Shown here one piece after another: positions 26,407 to 35,464 of a stretch of 64,000 nucleotides of DNA (position 1 is its first letter; every line of letters begins with the position of its first letter). Below the pieces are notes generated by a model. That model did not search any database. It saw only the letters and a program-made list of their open reading frames with translations, and was not told the origin of the DNA. This DNA is from Selenomonas sp. AE3005 (GTDB taxonomy: Bacteria > Bacillota > Negativicutes > Selenomonadales > Selenomonadaceae). A program made the translations under genes and the position numbers. The stretch lies in contig NZ_CAJODG010000036.1 in NCBI RefSeq assembly GCF_905233635.1, forward strand, positions 5,055 through 69,054, in the 5' to 3' direction.

Positions 26407-27141
26407 TTATTTATTTGTGTCTGCCAAAAACTGGCGGTCCTTGTCAGTAAGGTCAGCCTTAGCCAACAGGTCAGGACGATATTTTTTCGTCACCAGCAGG
26501 GATTGCTCCCGGCGCCACTGCCGTATTTTGGCATGGTCACCGTTCAGCAGCACCTCCGGCACTTCCATACCTTCAAATTCCCGGGGACGCGTATACTGGG
26601 GAAATTCCAGCAGACCCTCATAAAAGGAATCCGTAGGTGCTGATTCTTCATGTCCCAGAACCCCCGGCAGCATACGGGATACCGCATCAGTTATCACCAT
26701 AGCCGGCAGTTCACCACCGGTGAGGACAAAATCACCAATCGAGATGGCCTCGTCAGCCAGTTTATAAATACGCGCATCAAAGCCCTCATAATGACCACAG
26801 ATAAAAACCAGCTGGTCATAAGCCGCCAATTCCTTGGCCTTTTCCTGATTAAAGGTCGGGCCGGACGGGTCCATAATCAGTACCCGGCGATTGGCTGCGT
26901 ATTCAGCTGTTCTGGCTAGTACATCACGCACAGCCTTATACATTGGTTCCGGTTTTAACACCATGCCGGCACCGCCGCCAAAAGGGCTGTCATCGACATG
27001 ATGATGTTTATCCTCAGCAAAATCGCGGAAATTGGTAAAATGAATATCCAAAATACCTTTATCCACAGCCCGTTTGGTAATGCTGTCACCAAACGGGCCG
27101 GCAAACATTTCCGGAAATATTGTCACCATATCAATGCGCAT
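26407..27141 (-). CDS. trmD: tRNA (guanine37-N1)-methyltransferase
   Basis: 244 residues, standard length. SPOUT-knot landmarks are MVTIFPEMF at the start, DDSPFGGGAGMVLKPEP (about 51-67), the SAM-binding FICGHYEGFDARI (about 111-123), SIGDFVLTGGELPAM (about 132-146) and the C-terminal YTRPREFEG (about 185). It methylates G37 of tRNAs reading CNN codons, preventing frameshifts. It overlaps the rimM gene by 11 bases and is last in the operon. Confidence 0.97.
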   Translation of the reverse strand: MRIDMVTIFPEMFAGPFGDSITKRAVDKGILDIHFTNFRDFAEDKHHHVDDSPFGGGAGMVLKPEPMYKAVRDVLARTAEYAANRRVLIMDPSGPTFNQEKAKELAAYDQLVFICGHYEGFDARIYKLADEAISIGDFVLTGGELPAMVITDAVSRMLPGVLGHEESAPTDSFYEGLLEFPQYTRPREFEGMEVPEVLLNGDHAKIRQWRREQSLLVTKKYRPDLLAKADLTDKDRQFLADTNK

Positions 27142-27676
27142 CGGAAATCTCCTCAGGCATATCTACGACCATGCGGCCGCCTGCTACGTCAATTTCCTTG
27201 ACTACGGCTTTCAGTGCCGGTATCAGGAGTTCACCGCCATCTGTGCGGCGTGCCTGGTACACGTCATTACTGCCGGTACGCAGGACATTTTCCACCGTGC
27301 CCAGCTCATTGCCTGACATATCAAAAACGGTCAGGCCAATGATGTCAAAGGTGTAATACTCGCCTTCATTTAACGGCGCCGCCTCACTGCGGTCAACGGT
27401 CAGCAGCTTGCCGGTAAGGCTCATTGCCGCCTCCCGGACGGGATATTCCTTAAATTTCATCAGCACATACTGCTTATGATACTTACAGCTTTCAATATGG
27501 AGCAGTTCACTGCCCACCATAACTTCCGTCATGTCAGCAAAGCGTTCCACGAAATCTGTCAAGGGAATAATCCGCATTTCCCCATGAATGCCATGGGCGG
27601 CCCCGACCTTGCCGATGGTAACGCGATTTTTATCCCGTTTGTTTTTCTTAGCCGCGAATGGCGATAATCTTGTCAT
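27131..27676 (-). CDS. rimM: 16S rRNA processing protein RimM
   Basis: 181 residues. The N-terminal beta-barrel has IGKVGAAHGIHGEMRIIPLT (about 22-41), and the PRC-barrel half contains YYTFDIIGLTVFDMSGNELG and ALKAVVKEIDVAGGRMVVDMP (in pieces). RimM assists 30S head assembly with S19. The only available start, ATG 27676, overlaps ylqD by 29 bases and gives about 18 extra residues (a lysine-rich leader) compared with usual RimM proteins. Confidence 0.93.
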   Translation of the reverse strand: MTRLSPFAAKKNKRDKNRVTIGKVGAAHGIHGEMRIIPLTDFVERFADMTEVMVGSELLHIESCKYHKQYVLMKFKEYPVREAAMSLTGKLLTVDRSEAAPLNEGEYYTFDIIGLTVFDMSGNELGTVENVLRTGSNDVYQARRTDGGELLIPALKAVVKEIDVAGGRMVVDMPEEISDAH

Positions 27677-28079
27677 CTTCCACCAGCACTTCCACGTTCA
27701 TGATTTCACGCATGTCATCACCTACATGGACTTCCACCTGATGTTCGAGCGTGCCCTGAACGATTTCCGCACCAATAACCATTTTTTCCATTTCTTCCTT
27801 ACGGGCATTGGACTCCTCACGGAATTCCAGACGTTTCTGACGTTCCTGGCCGAAATGAGCCTGAATGGACTGGAAACGCTGTACTTCTTCCAGCGTAGGC
27901 TGTTCCGGATTAGCCGGCTGATTTTCCTGCATTACACGCTTTTCCTGAATATCCAGCTGCTGCAGTTCAAGTTCAGCACGCTTGATGCCTTCTTCCAGTT
28001 CCGTAAGAATCTTCGTCTTAAGTTTTTCCGTAAGTTTTGCCTTAATAGTAACAGGCACTTTCAGTGAAATAGAATCCAT
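27648..28079 (-). CDS. ylqD: YlqD-like protein
   Basis: 143 residues from ATG 28079 (AAAGGGGAACTGTC upstream). It is highly charged, with a central coiled coil (about 18-110: LTEKLKTKILTELEEGIKR and similar heptads) and a short C-terminal beta segment (VEVHVGDDMREIMNVEVLVE). Size, start (SISLKVPVTIKAKLTE) and place between the KH protein and rimM match Bacillus YlqD. Its function is not known; the conserved position suggests a role in ribosome maturation. Confidence 0.82.
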   Translation of the reverse strand: MDSISLKVPVTIKAKLTEKLKTKILTELEEGIKRAELELQQLDIQEKRVMQENQPANPEQPTLEEVQRFQSIQAHFGQERQKRLEFREESNARKEEMEKMVIGAEIVQGTLEHQVEVHVGDDMREIMNVEVLVEDDKIIAIRG

Positions 28080-28148
28080 GACAGTTCCCCTTTTCTTCAT
28101 ACATAGTAAAAACGGCAAGTCCCTAAAAAGAAACCTGCCGCTTTTATT

Positions 28149-28376
28149 TTAAATAATCTCAACCGTGACTTTCGTATTTTCCCGAGTGGCCGCGGCTTTG
28201 ACCACGGTACGTAATGCCTTGGCAATACGCCCCTGACGCCCGATGACCTTACCCATGTCATCCTCTGCCACGTGAAGGCTGAGCACGGTCTGCCCATCCT
28301 CATGCCGTTCATCAACAACGACAGCTTCGGGATGCTCCACTAAGGATTTGGCGATAACTTCAACAAGTTTCTTCAT
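28149..28376 (-). CDS. khpA: KH-domain RNA-binding protein KhpA (YlqC)
   Basis: 75 residues from ATG 28376 (AAGAGGCTCGAC upstream). It is a single type II KH domain with VAEDDMGKVIGRQGRIAKAL (about 41-60), the GxxG loop being GRQG. KhpA works with KhpB/Jag as an RNA-binding complex influencing cell-division and elongation genes in Firmicutes. It lies 29 bases after rpsP. Confidence 0.93.
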   Translation of the reverse strand: MKKLVEVIAKSLVEHPEAVVVDERHEDGQTVLSLHVAEDDMGKVIGRQGRIAKALRTVVKAAATRENTKVTVEII

Positions 28377-28405
28377 GTCGAGCCTCTTTCCAATAAGCAC
28401 TTAGC

Positions 28406-28675
28406 TTACTTCTTCTTGGATTCAGCGAACTTGGACATGATGCCCTGCTTGCTGAACAGATTTTTAACGGTATCGGTCGGCTGAGCACCTTTGTTCATCC
28501 AGTCAAGAACCTTTGCTTCATCAACGTTGACAACTGCCGGCTGCTTGGAAGGGTCATAGTTACCGAGAACTTCGATAAAACGGCCATCACGCGGAGCACG
28601 GGAGTCAGCAACCACAATACGATAGAAAGGGTTCTTCTTTGCACCCATACGGTTCAAACGAATCTTTACTGCCAT
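28406..28675 (-). CDS. rpsP: 30S ribosomal protein S16
   Basis: 89 residues. [20 protein letters not shown] (residues 3-22, quoted as the family start) and [20 protein letters not shown] (23-42) are diagnostic. It is the core small-subunit protein whose gene lies between ffh and khpA, as in other Firmicutes. RBS AAAGGTGGTG precedes ATG 28675. Confidence 0.98.
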   Translation of the reverse strand: MAVKIRLNRMGAKKNPFYRIVVADSRAPRDGRFIEVLGNYDPSKQPAVVNVDEAKVLDWMNKGAQPTDTVKNLFSKQGIMSKFAESKKK

Positions 28676-28714
28676 GAAATTTCACCACCTTTCGCAAATT
28701 GGAGTGTATAAAAA

Positions 28715-30103
28715 TTAACGCATAAAGGGCATTTTCGGGAAGTTTCCGAGGCCCAGATTGCCTAAGCTGCCTAAGCCCGGGAACCCTTTTCCCTTTTGCA
28801 TTTTTTTCATTTTCTTCATCATCTTTTTCATTTCGCCAAACTGCTTTAAGAGCTTGTTGACGTCCTGCACTTTGGTGCCGGAGCCCATGGCGATACGTTT
28901 ACGGCGGCTGCCGTTGATGATACCGATGTCCGCCCGTTCTTTAGGCGTCATGGATTTGATAATGGCCTCAATCTGGCGCATTTCCTTGCCATCAAGGTCA
29001 ATATCCTGACCTTCCAGCTGTTTTTTGATGCCGCCCATGCCAGGAATCATGCCCAAGATATTCTCGAGGGAACCAAGTTTCTTGACCTGCTGCATCTGGG
29101 AGAGAAAGTCGTCCAAGGTAAATTCATCCTTGCGCAGCTTTTTCTCCATCTTGCGCGCCTCTTCCATATCAAAGGTCTGCTGAGCCTTTTCTACGAGAGA
29201 AAGCACATCGCCCATCCCGAGAATACGGGAGGCCATGCGGTCAGGATGGAAGGGCTGGAGTGCCTCCAGTTTCTCACCCATACCCACAAACTTAATGGGC
29301 ACACCGGTAACAGCCTTTACAGACAGTGCTGCACCACCACGGGCATCACCGTCCAGCTTGGTCATGATGACACCATCAAGGCCAAGGCTGTCATTAAAGG
29401 TCTGCGCCACATTTACGGATTCCTGACCGGTCATGGCATCCACAACCAGCAGAATTTCATGCGGCTTGACCTCAGCTTTGATATCACGCAGTTCCTGCAT
29501 CAAAGCTTCATCTATCTGCAAGCGGCCTGCCGTATCGATGATGATAACATCGTTGGCATGACTTTGCGAATAAGCAATAGAAGATTTAGCAATGGTCACC
29601 GCATCGGTACCCTGCTCCATGGAAAACACGGGAATGTCGAGCTGTTTGCCCACTACCTGCAACTGCTTGATAGCAGCCGGACGGTAAATATCACAGGCAA
29701 CCAGCAACGGACGTTTGCCCTGCTTTTTAAGGGACAAGCCCAGTTTACCAGCGGACGTGGTTTTACCAGCCCCCTGCAGACCTGCCATCATGATGATGGT
29801 CGGCGGATTCGGACTGATGTTGATACGGCTCTGCGTACCGCCCATGAGGTTGGTGAGCTCTTCATCAACAATCTTGATAACCACCTGAGCCGGCGTCAAG
29901 GTTTCGAGTATATCCTGACCGATAGCCCGTTCCTTGACAGTCTTTATAAAGTTCTTGACGACCTTAAAGTTTACATCAGCTTCCAGAAGTGCCATTCGCA
30001 CTTCCCGCATGGCCTCGTTGACATCGTCCTCCGTCAACTTGCCATGACCGCGAAGTTTTTTGAATGTTTCCTGCAAGCGGTCGGATAAGCTTTCAAATAT
30101 CAA
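28715..30103 (-). CDS. ffh: Signal recognition particle protein Ffh
   Basis: 462 residues. The N and G domains carry GLQGAGKTTSAGKLG (about 104-118), DTAGRLQIDE (about 190), TKLDGDARGG (about 247) and GMGEKLEALQPF (about 274). The methionine-rich M domain (about 300-462) ends in MKKMMKKMKKMQKG and a Gly/Leu/Pro tail. It binds signal sequences with 4.5S RNA, which is not in this window, and docks to FtsY. It overlaps ylxM by 4 bases. Confidence 0.97.
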   Translation of the reverse strand: MIFESLSDRLQETFKKLRGHGKLTEDDVNEAMREVRMALLEADVNFKVVKNFIKTVKERAIGQDILETLTPAQVVIKIVDEELTNLMGGTQSRINISPNPPTIIMMAGLQGAGKTTSAGKLGLSLKKQGKRPLLVACDIYRPAAIKQLQVVGKQLDIPVFSMEQGTDAVTIAKSSIAYSQSHANDVIIIDTAGRLQIDEALMQELRDIKAEVKPHEILLVVDAMTGQESVNVAQTFNDSLGLDGVIMTKLDGDARGGAALSVKAVTGVPIKFVGMGEKLEALQPFHPDRMASRILGMGDVLSLVEKAQQTFDMEEARKMEKKLRKDEFTLDDFLSQMQQVKKLGSLENILGMIPGMGGIKKQLEGQDIDLDGKEMRQIEAIIKSMTPKERADIGIINGSRRKRIAMGSGTKVQDVNKLLKQFGEMKKMMKKMKKMQKGKGFPGLGSLGNLGLGNFPKMPFMR

Positions 30104-30468
30104 ACGGATACCTCCTGACCGTGACCCTGCACAGTGTAGGGTTCCAAGCGGTCCAGGACTTCATCAACAGCCTCAGCGTTGCCCGGCTGTTTCAGCCCCT
30201 TGATTGCTTCATAAATTTTGGCTAACTCCTGACGTTCACCTTGGTAACGGGCCGCCAGGCCTAATTTTTTCTCGTAGGACTCCATCGCTTTTTCACTGCG
30301 GTGGATATTATCGTAAACCGCCTGCCGGGATATTCCCAGCTCTTCACCGATTTCCGATAAGGAAAAATCCTCAAACAAGTGCATACGCAGGCATTCCTGC
30401 TGTTTCTCCGTAAGCAATGCCCCATATAAATCAAACAACGTGGATAAATACAAGAGCTGCTCCATCAT
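30100..30468 (-). CDS. ylxM: YlxM-like helix-turn-helix accessory protein of SRP
   Basis: 122 residues from ATG 30468, after AGGTGATGGCG; ATG 30474 is possible. A sigma-70 region-4-like HTH (about 15-62) reads LLTEKQQECLRMHLFEDFSL, then SEIGEELGISRQAVYDNIHR. The rest is helical. YlxM binds Ffh and stimulates SRP GTPase activity in other Firmicutes. It overlaps ffh by 4 bases and opens this operon. Confidence 0.92.
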   Translation of the reverse strand: MMEQLLYLSTLFDLYGALLTEKQQECLRMHLFEDFSLSEIGEELGISRQAVYDNIHRSEKAMESYEKKLGLAARYQGERQELAKIYEAIKGLKQPGNAEAVDEVLDRLEPYTVQGHGQEVSV

Positions 30469-30574
30469 CGCCATCACCTGCTTCAAAAATAGGTGCCAAG
30501 GTTTCCCCCTTGACATAGGCTATTATAGCGAAGGTTTTATAGGCTGTCAAGTATTTTTCCTTGGCAATATAAAA

Positions 30575-30600
30575 AAAGATGGAGTACTCACCCCATCTTT
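30575..30600 (-). terminator. Terminator of the DapF-like small gene
   Basis: AAAGATGGGGTGAGTACTCC with CCATCTTT stem and a TTTTTTTATA tail on the minus strand, 20 bases past the stop. Confidence 0.75.
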
Positions 30601-30620
30601 ATCATTATATCAATATCAAA

Positions 30621-30944
30621 TTAACAGGCAGCCGCCAGTTCACACTCATCAGCCTGACGCATTTTCCCGGCGAAGTAATCCGTCAGACGCACCTCACAAT
30701 CGGCCTGGCGTCCCAGCAACGCGCGGTCTGCAGCCGTCAAAGCGCACGCATAACCCTCAGCATCATACACTGTAAAGCTGCGCTGTCCGTTCATCTCGCT
30801 GTGGATAATCACCCTGTCAGCACCAACACCAAACTTACGGCTGGCCAGCAGGCGGATGGCATTTTCCCCGGGCATATATCCCTGATTCCCGTCCATAATC
30901 ATAACTTCCTTATCCTCCACACGATATAAACGAACTAACAACAT
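30621..30944 (-). CDS. Small protein resembling the N-terminal half of a diaminopimelate-epimerase fold
   Basis: 107 residues from ATG 30944 (AGGCCGGTGAGCAGG upstream); longer frames to 31049 lack an RBS. The stretch ENAIRLLASRKFGVGADRVI resembles the DapF segment that reads RHFGIGADGLI, and it is followed by FTVYDAEGYACALTAADRAL, where true DapF has a substrate-binding Asn/Gly cysteine motif. The catalytic cysteine pair and the second half are absent. It is therefore a DapF-like domain of unknown role, and the similarity is weak enough to be coincidental. Confidence 0.55.
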   Translation of the reverse strand: MLLVRLYRVEDKEVMIMDGNQGYMPGENAIRLLASRKFGVGADRVIIHSEMNGQRSFTVYDAEGYACALTAADRALLGRQADCEVRLTDYFAGKMRQADECELAAAC

Positions 30945-31043
30945 CCTGCTCACCGGCCTTTCTTTATAATCTGCATAAGCTGTAATAATTTCGATGGTTT
31001 TATTATAGCAAGGTAAGATTTGCAATAAAAGTTTAAAATCTGC

Positions 31044-31072
31044 TTTCAATATTGCAAAAATTGTACTATACT
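31044..31072 (+). promoter_or_regulatory. Likely promoter of the AraC-family gene
   Basis: TTTCAA (31044-31049), 17-base spacer, TATACT (31067-31072), 30 bases before the start codon. Confidence 0.5.
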
Positions 31073-31102
31073 AAAAACAAATTCTTAATGAGAGGGAAAA
31101 TT

Positions 31103-31951
31103 ATGAGCGACTATGAAAAGAAAGGATATCTTGTCAGCGACTTCCGGGTTTTCCGTTTAAAAGACGCTGCCTTGAAACCCATCCCCTTTCACTATCATGA
31201 CTTCCATAAGATAATCATGTTTCTTGATGGTGCTGTAGATTATGTTATTGAAGGCAAAACATATCATCTGGCTCCCCGGGACATTGTCTTTGTTGCCGCC
31301 GGTGAAATTCATCGCCCCGTATTCACTGATGATAATAAAGAATACGAACGCATCGTCATTTATGTAGCGCCGGACTTTTTACGGCGTTGGCAACAGCAAA
31401 ATGCTGAGCATGTGGACCTGGCCCAGTGCTTTACCTATGCCCGCGATAACAGCAGTGTCATGCACCAGCCCCCCGGCACCAGCCATGACCTGCTCTTTCA
31501 CATGGACAAGCTGGAAAAAACAGCCAGGGGCAAGGGCTTTGCCAATGAGCTTTTCACCGAAATTATGTTCATTGAATTTATGATACTTTTAAACCGTTCC
31601 CTGCATGAACATGAGTTATCCGGACTAAACAATGCCACCTATGACCCCAAGATTCAACAGATAATCACCTATATCAATGCCAATCTGGCGCATGACCTGC
31701 CCATCGACGAACTGGCGGCCCAGGCCTATATCAGTAAGTTCTACTTAATGCGCAAGTTTAAGGCCGACACTGGTTATGGCATTCACCAGTACATTCGCAG
31801 CAAACGCCTGCTGCTGGCCCGTGACCTGCTGAAAACAGATATGCCCATCACCGCTATCAGTGAGGAAGTCGGATTTGCCGACTACTCCACATTCTCCCGG
31901 GCATTTAAAGAAATGTTTAAATGCTCTCCCCGTGATTATCGCAAACAATAA
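31103..31951 (+). CDS. AraC-family transcriptional regulator with cupin sensor domain
   Basis: 282 residues from ATG 31103 (GAGGGAAAATT upstream). The N-terminal cupin (about 20-110) has PFHYHDFHKIIMFLDG and FVAAGEIHRPVF histidines. The C-terminal double HTH (about 180-282) shows DELAAQAYISKFYLMRKFK and GFADYSTFSRAFKEMFKCSP plus RDYRK. It stands between the DapF-like gene and a hypothetical gene, both on the opposite strand, so its target is not evident. Carbon-source or stress control is usual for the type. Confidence 0.9.
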   Translation: MSDYEKKGYLVSDFRVFRLKDAALKPIPFHYHDFHKIIMFLDGAVDYVIEGKTYHLAPRDIVFVAAGEIHRPVFTDDNKEYERIVIYVAPDFLRRWQQQNAEHVDLAQCFTYARDNSSVMHQPPGTSHDLLFHMDKLEKTARGKGFANELFTEIMFIEFMILLNRSLHEHELSGLNNATYDPKIQQIITYINANLAHDLPIDELAAQAYISKFYLMRKFKADTGYGIHQYIRSKRLLLARDLLKTDMPITAISEEVGFADYSTFSRAFKEMFKCSPRDYRKQ

Positions 31952-31957
31952 ACAGAC

Positions 31958-31997
31958 AGAGGCAGAGACCATCAACTGTATGATGACCTCTGCCTCT
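31958..31997. terminator. Bidirectional terminator between convergent genes
   Basis: 10-bp stem AGAGGCAGAG / CTCTGCCTCT with 20-base loop and TTTATT after it, between the AraC gene and the facing hypothetical gene. Confidence 0.75.
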
Positions 31998-32008
31998 TTA
32001 TTGATAAC

Positions 32009-32416
32009 TTATATATCATCAAATATCCGCACAGCCGGCACCTTTTTCATTTTGCGCAGGGATTTAAGCTCCGTCCCATCAGCTGCCTGGGGAACCGGCT
32101 TACTGTCATCCGGCACATCTTTTAAATGCGGCGGTTTGCGATAGCAGCTGTCCAGCTTGCCATCCACAAATTCTTTTACCAAAACACTGCCGTCAGGCAG
32201 CACATGCCGGATTATCTCCGTACATTTCTGCTGAGCTTTCAGCTCGGACAATTCCGCCCGCCGGGCATTCATTTCCTCGAGCGTTTCGGTCAGATTAGCA
32301 ATACGTTCCTGCACCATGCCCGCAAACATATCCTTAAAAGCATCTGTACCCTGTGTCCTGGCTTTTTCCATATTGGTGACGCCAGCCACGCTGTCATCAA
32401 GGCCTGCAACTCGCAT
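32009..32416 (-). CDS. Hypothetical coiled-coil protein
   Basis: 135 residues with a strong RBS (GGGGGGAGAGGT) before ATG 32416. A central helix (about 25-62, MVQERIANLTETLEEMNARR) predicts a coiled coil. The second half (VLPDGSVLVKEFVDGKLDSC) looks like a short beta hairpin, and the tail is proline- and lysine-rich. No signal peptide or membrane segment. I do not recognise it. It is divergent from nadE. Confidence 0.65.
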   Translation of the reverse strand: MRVAGLDDSVAGVTNMEKARTQGTDAFKDMFAGMVQERIANLTETLEEMNARRAELSELKAQQKCTEIIRHVLPDGSVLVKEFVDGKLDSCYRKPPHLKDVPDDSKPVPQAADGTELKSLRKMKKVPAVRIFDDI

Positions 32417-32475
32417 ACCTCTCCCCCCTTTGCTTTTATATCGGCTGTAAGTGCCGTTTTCTTAAGTCACTTTGT

Positions 32476-32504
32476 TTGACTTCCCCTGACAACTAGCGTA
32501 TCAT
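32476..32504 (+). promoter_or_regulatory. Likely promoter of nadE
   Basis: TTGACT (32476-32481), 17-base spacer, TATCAT (32499-32504), about 40 bases before the start codon. Confidence 0.6.
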
Positions 32505-32546
32505 TTAACCATAAACGCAAAAATATACTGCATTGGAGTGAATGCT

Positions 32547-34442
32547 TTGTTAAAAATAGCTATGGCGCAAATGGAAGTCATCCCCGGTCATCCCGACAAA
32601 AATGCCGCCACCATGCTGCGCATGATTGCCGAGGCCCGGGAACAGGATACCGATATCATCATTTTCCCGGAAATGGCCATTCCCGGATATCTGTTAGGTG
32701 ATACCTGGGAACAGACAAGTTTCCTCACGGACTGCGAACATTACGGTCAGGAAATCATCGCCGCCTCGCAGGGACTCACTGTTATGTTCGGCAATATCGC
32801 CATGGACTGGGAGAAAACCAACAATGACGGGCGTGTGCGCAAGTACAATGCTTTTTTCACCGCCCAGGACGGCCAGCTGCTTACACCTGTAGGCCAGTCC
32901 TATCCCTATGTCATCAAAACCTTGATGCCCAATTATCGTGAGTTTGACGATACCCGGCATTTCTTCAGCCTGCAGCAGCTGGCTATTGAAGAAGGCATAA
33001 CACCGGCAGAACTCATCGCCCCGGTCAGCCTTACCGTACGCGGCAAAAATTATCATATCGGCTGTCTGCTTTGCGAAGACGGCTGGAGTGACAACTACGC
33101 CTTAGAACCACTGCAGATATTAAAGGAAAAAGCCAGTATTGACATGTTCGTCAATATCTCGGCCTCGCCTTATACACTAGGAAAAAATGATAAGCGCCAT
33201 CGGGTATTCGGCCAGCAGGCTAAAGACGCCGGCGTTCCCCTGTTTTATGTCAACGCCATCGGCCTGCAAAACAACGGCAAAACCGTCTATACCTTCGATG
33301 GTGCCAGCACCGCCTACAACGACAAAGGCGGTGTCTGCTTGACCTGCACCACTTATCAGGAAGAACTGACCATTGTGGATTTGGATAAACTGCCATCTAT
33401 CCCGGAAATAACGCCGGCTGCGGAATCTGACATTGCGCATATTTACCGCGCCCTGCACTATGGTATCCGCCGTTTTCTGGAAAACATTCACATGCAAAAG
33501 GTGGTTATTGGCATTTCCGGCGGCATTGACTCTGCTGTTGCCGCGGCATTATACGCCAAGGTTGTCGGCCCGGAAAACCTGCTGCTTGTCAATATGCCCA
33601 GCGTCTTTAATTCCGCAACGACCAAAGGGCTCAGCAAGAAACTGGCCGATAATCTGGGCTGCCAGTATGCAGTAATACCCATTCAGGAATCCGTTGACCA
33701 TACTGTCAAACAACTTTCCGAAACACCCATCACCTATCTTACTGACATGTCAAACCAAAACCTCACTGTTTCTTCCTTTGTCACGGAAAATATTCAGGCT
33801 CGTGACCGCAGTGCCCGGGTACTGGCAGGCGCAGCAGCTGCCTTCGGCGGTGGCTTTACCTGCAATGCCAACAAAGCAGAAACCACGGTCGGCTACTCCA
33901 CCTTGTACGGTGACCAGTCAGGTTTCCTGGCCGCATTGGCTGACCTGTGGAAATATCAGGTGTATGACCTGGCCCATTACATGAACGATGTCATTTACGG
34001 ACGCGAAGTTGTGCCGCAGGGGATTATTGACATTGTCCCGAGCGCCGAGCTTTCCTCTGCGCAAAACGTAGACGAGGGCAAAGGCGACCCCTTAAAATAT
34101 CCTTATCATGACTACCTCTTCCGCTCCTTTATCGAGCGCTGGCAAAAAGCCGCTCCCGAAGATATTCTGGAATGGTATGCAGCCGGCACATTGGAAGAAA
34201 ATCTTGGCTGTGCCCCGGGCCTCGCAGCCAAATATTTCCCCACAGCACAGGAATTTATCGCTGACCTCGAACGCTGGTGGAATCTGTTCACCGGCATGGC
34301 TGTGGCCAAGCGCATTCAGGCACCGCCTATCCTGGCCATCAGCCGCCGCGCCTATGGCTTTGACCATCGTGAGGCCCAAAACGGCCCCTATTACACTTTA
34401 AAATATCGCCAGCTCAAACAGCAATTGCTGCAAGCAAACTAA
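32547..34442 (+). CDS. nadE: Glutamine-dependent NAD+ synthetase
   Basis: 631 residues from TTG 32547, placed by GGAGTG at 32535-32540. The N-terminal nitrilase-type amidase domain (1 to about 270) shows the Glu of IIFPEMAIPGYL, the Lys of the VIKTLMPNYREFDDTRHF region, and the catalytic Cys of GCLLCEDGWSD. The C-terminal synthetase domain (about 290-625) has the PP-loop GISGGIDSAVAAAL. It converts nicotinic acid adenine dinucleotide to NAD+ with ammonia channelled from glutamine. A terminator follows directly, so the gene is monocistronic. Confidence 0.95.
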   Translation: MLKIAMAQMEVIPGHPDKNAATMLRMIAEAREQDTDIIIFPEMAIPGYLLGDTWEQTSFLTDCEHYGQEIIAASQGLTVMFGNIAMDWEKTNNDGRVRKYNAFFTAQDGQLLTPVGQSYPYVIKTLMPNYREFDDTRHFFSLQQLAIEEGITPAELIAPVSLTVRGKNYHIGCLLCEDGWSDNYALEPLQILKEKASIDMFVNISASPYTLGKNDKRHRVFGQQAKDAGVPLFYVNAIGLQNNGKTVYTFDGASTAYNDKGGVCLTCTTYQEELTIVDLDKLPSIPEITPAAESDIAHIYRALHYGIRRFLENIHMQKVVIGISGGIDSAVAAALYAKVVGPENLLLVNMPSVFNSATTKGLSKKLADNLGCQYAVIPIQESVDHTVKQLSETPITYLTDMSNQNLTVSSFVTENIQARDRSARVLAGAAAAFGGGFTCNANKAETTVGYSTLYGDQSGFLAALADLWKYQVYDLAHYMNDVIYGREVVPQGIIDIVPSAELSSAQNVDEGKGDPLKYPYHDYLFRSFIERWQKAAPEDILEWYAAGTLEENLGCAPGLAAKYFPTAQEFIADLERWWNLFTGMAVAKRIQAPPILAISRRAYGFDHREAQNGPYYTLKYRQLKQQLLQAN

Positions 34443-34443
34443 A

Positions 34444-34465
34444 AAAGAGCCCTGCGGGGCTCTTT
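34444..34465. terminator. Terminator between nadE and the PrsW-like gene
   Basis: AAAGAGCCC / GGGGCTCTTT hairpin with TTTTTC, directly after the nadE stop and facing the end of the opposite gene. Confidence 0.8.
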
Positions 34466-34467
34466 TT

Positions 34468-35220
34468 CTATGCCGAAATGCTATTGAATTTAAAATTAAC
34501 ATACTTGGCGGCAATTTTTTTCAGACGTTTGATATACACAACCTGCCAGATAATGATACAGATTTCAAAAACAATGGCTGCCAATAACCACATTCCCACA
34601 ACCTCATCATCAATATCGCCTATCTCCACAGCCGGATTATAGGCGGTCAAAGCGTCATAGAATGTATGAATAACTACAGGCACGAGAAAAGCCGTAAGGT
34701 ATAGCAATTTGTACGGTTCGCCATTTGCTTTATGGAAAATCCCCCTGCCGATATATTCTGCCATAAATATGCCCAGCAGCATGTGAAAAGCCACGGTAAA
34801 GAATCGGCAAAAGCCCATAAGCGTACCGCCGTACACTAATTCCTCATTCAGGGTAAAGCCCATGCCCACACCGGCACCGATTAAAATGTATTTATAGATG
34901 TTATCTGGCTTAAACAGTTTAACTGCCAGGACTATCATGAGCAGTTTGGACAGTTCCTCCGGAAAACCGGCGCGAAAGAAAGCCAACGCTGACGCCTTTA
35001 CAAATTGATTTTCTATATCTGCCAGATTGTATCCTAAATCTACAATTGACATAGCAATGACAATAGCCAGGATAAACGTAATTATCGTAGCCAATACCCC
35101 CAAGCCTAAGGAAATGTACGCCTGTTTTTTCGAAATACTATCTGCCTCGCCCCACCTGAACATTTTCTTATAAATGAATCCGAGAATTATGGCGGCAAGA
35201 ATTAACTGAATAAGCTCCAT
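34468..35220 (-). CDS. PrsW-like intramembrane metalloprotease
   Basis: 250 residues from ATG 35220, after GGGAGGTGCAGATA; the frame to 35370 has no RBS there. About seven hydrophobic segments. Family motifs: FPEELSKLLMIVLAVK (EExxK, about 95-110), GFTLNEELVYGG (about 130-141), TVAFHMLLGIFMAE (His, about 151) and PVVIHTFYDAL (His, about 189). PrsW cleaves membrane anti-sigma factors in Bacillus; this larger CPBP/PrsW clan is mostly uncharacterised. The only regulator nearby is the AraC gene 3 kb away, so no substrate can be proposed. Confidence 0.8.
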   Translation of the reverse strand: MELIQLILAAIILGFIYKKMFRWGEADSISKKQAYISLGLGVLATIITFILAIVIAMSIVDLGYNLADIENQFVKASALAFFRAGFPEELSKLLMIVLAVKLFKPDNIYKYILIGAGVGMGFTLNEELVYGGTLMGFCRFFTVAFHMLLGIFMAEYIGRGIFHKANGEPYKLLYLTAFLVPVVIHTFYDALTAYNPAVEIGDIDDEVVGMWLLAAIVFEICIIIWQVVYIKRLKKIAAKYVNFKFNSISA

Positions 35221-35464
35221 TATCTGCACCTCCCAACGAAACAGCGCCGACATCATAAAAAACAACGCTTTCCCTGCATCTTCCCTATAACAGAAAATTC
35301 TACCTTTTATTTGTTTATTCCTGCAACTTTGCAGGCGAAAATTCCCCCTTGCCCTTTTTGCCCAAAGCATTAACCTGCCACAAATGTCTTACTTTCATGG
35401 CAGGTATTTAAGAATGTTTGTAGAAGAATTACTTTAACATTAGAAAATATCGAGGTGAATGTCT

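Noticed and set aside
29246..30088. 280-codon plus-strand frame over ffh
   Set aside because: Antisense shadow of a conserved gene with no RBS.
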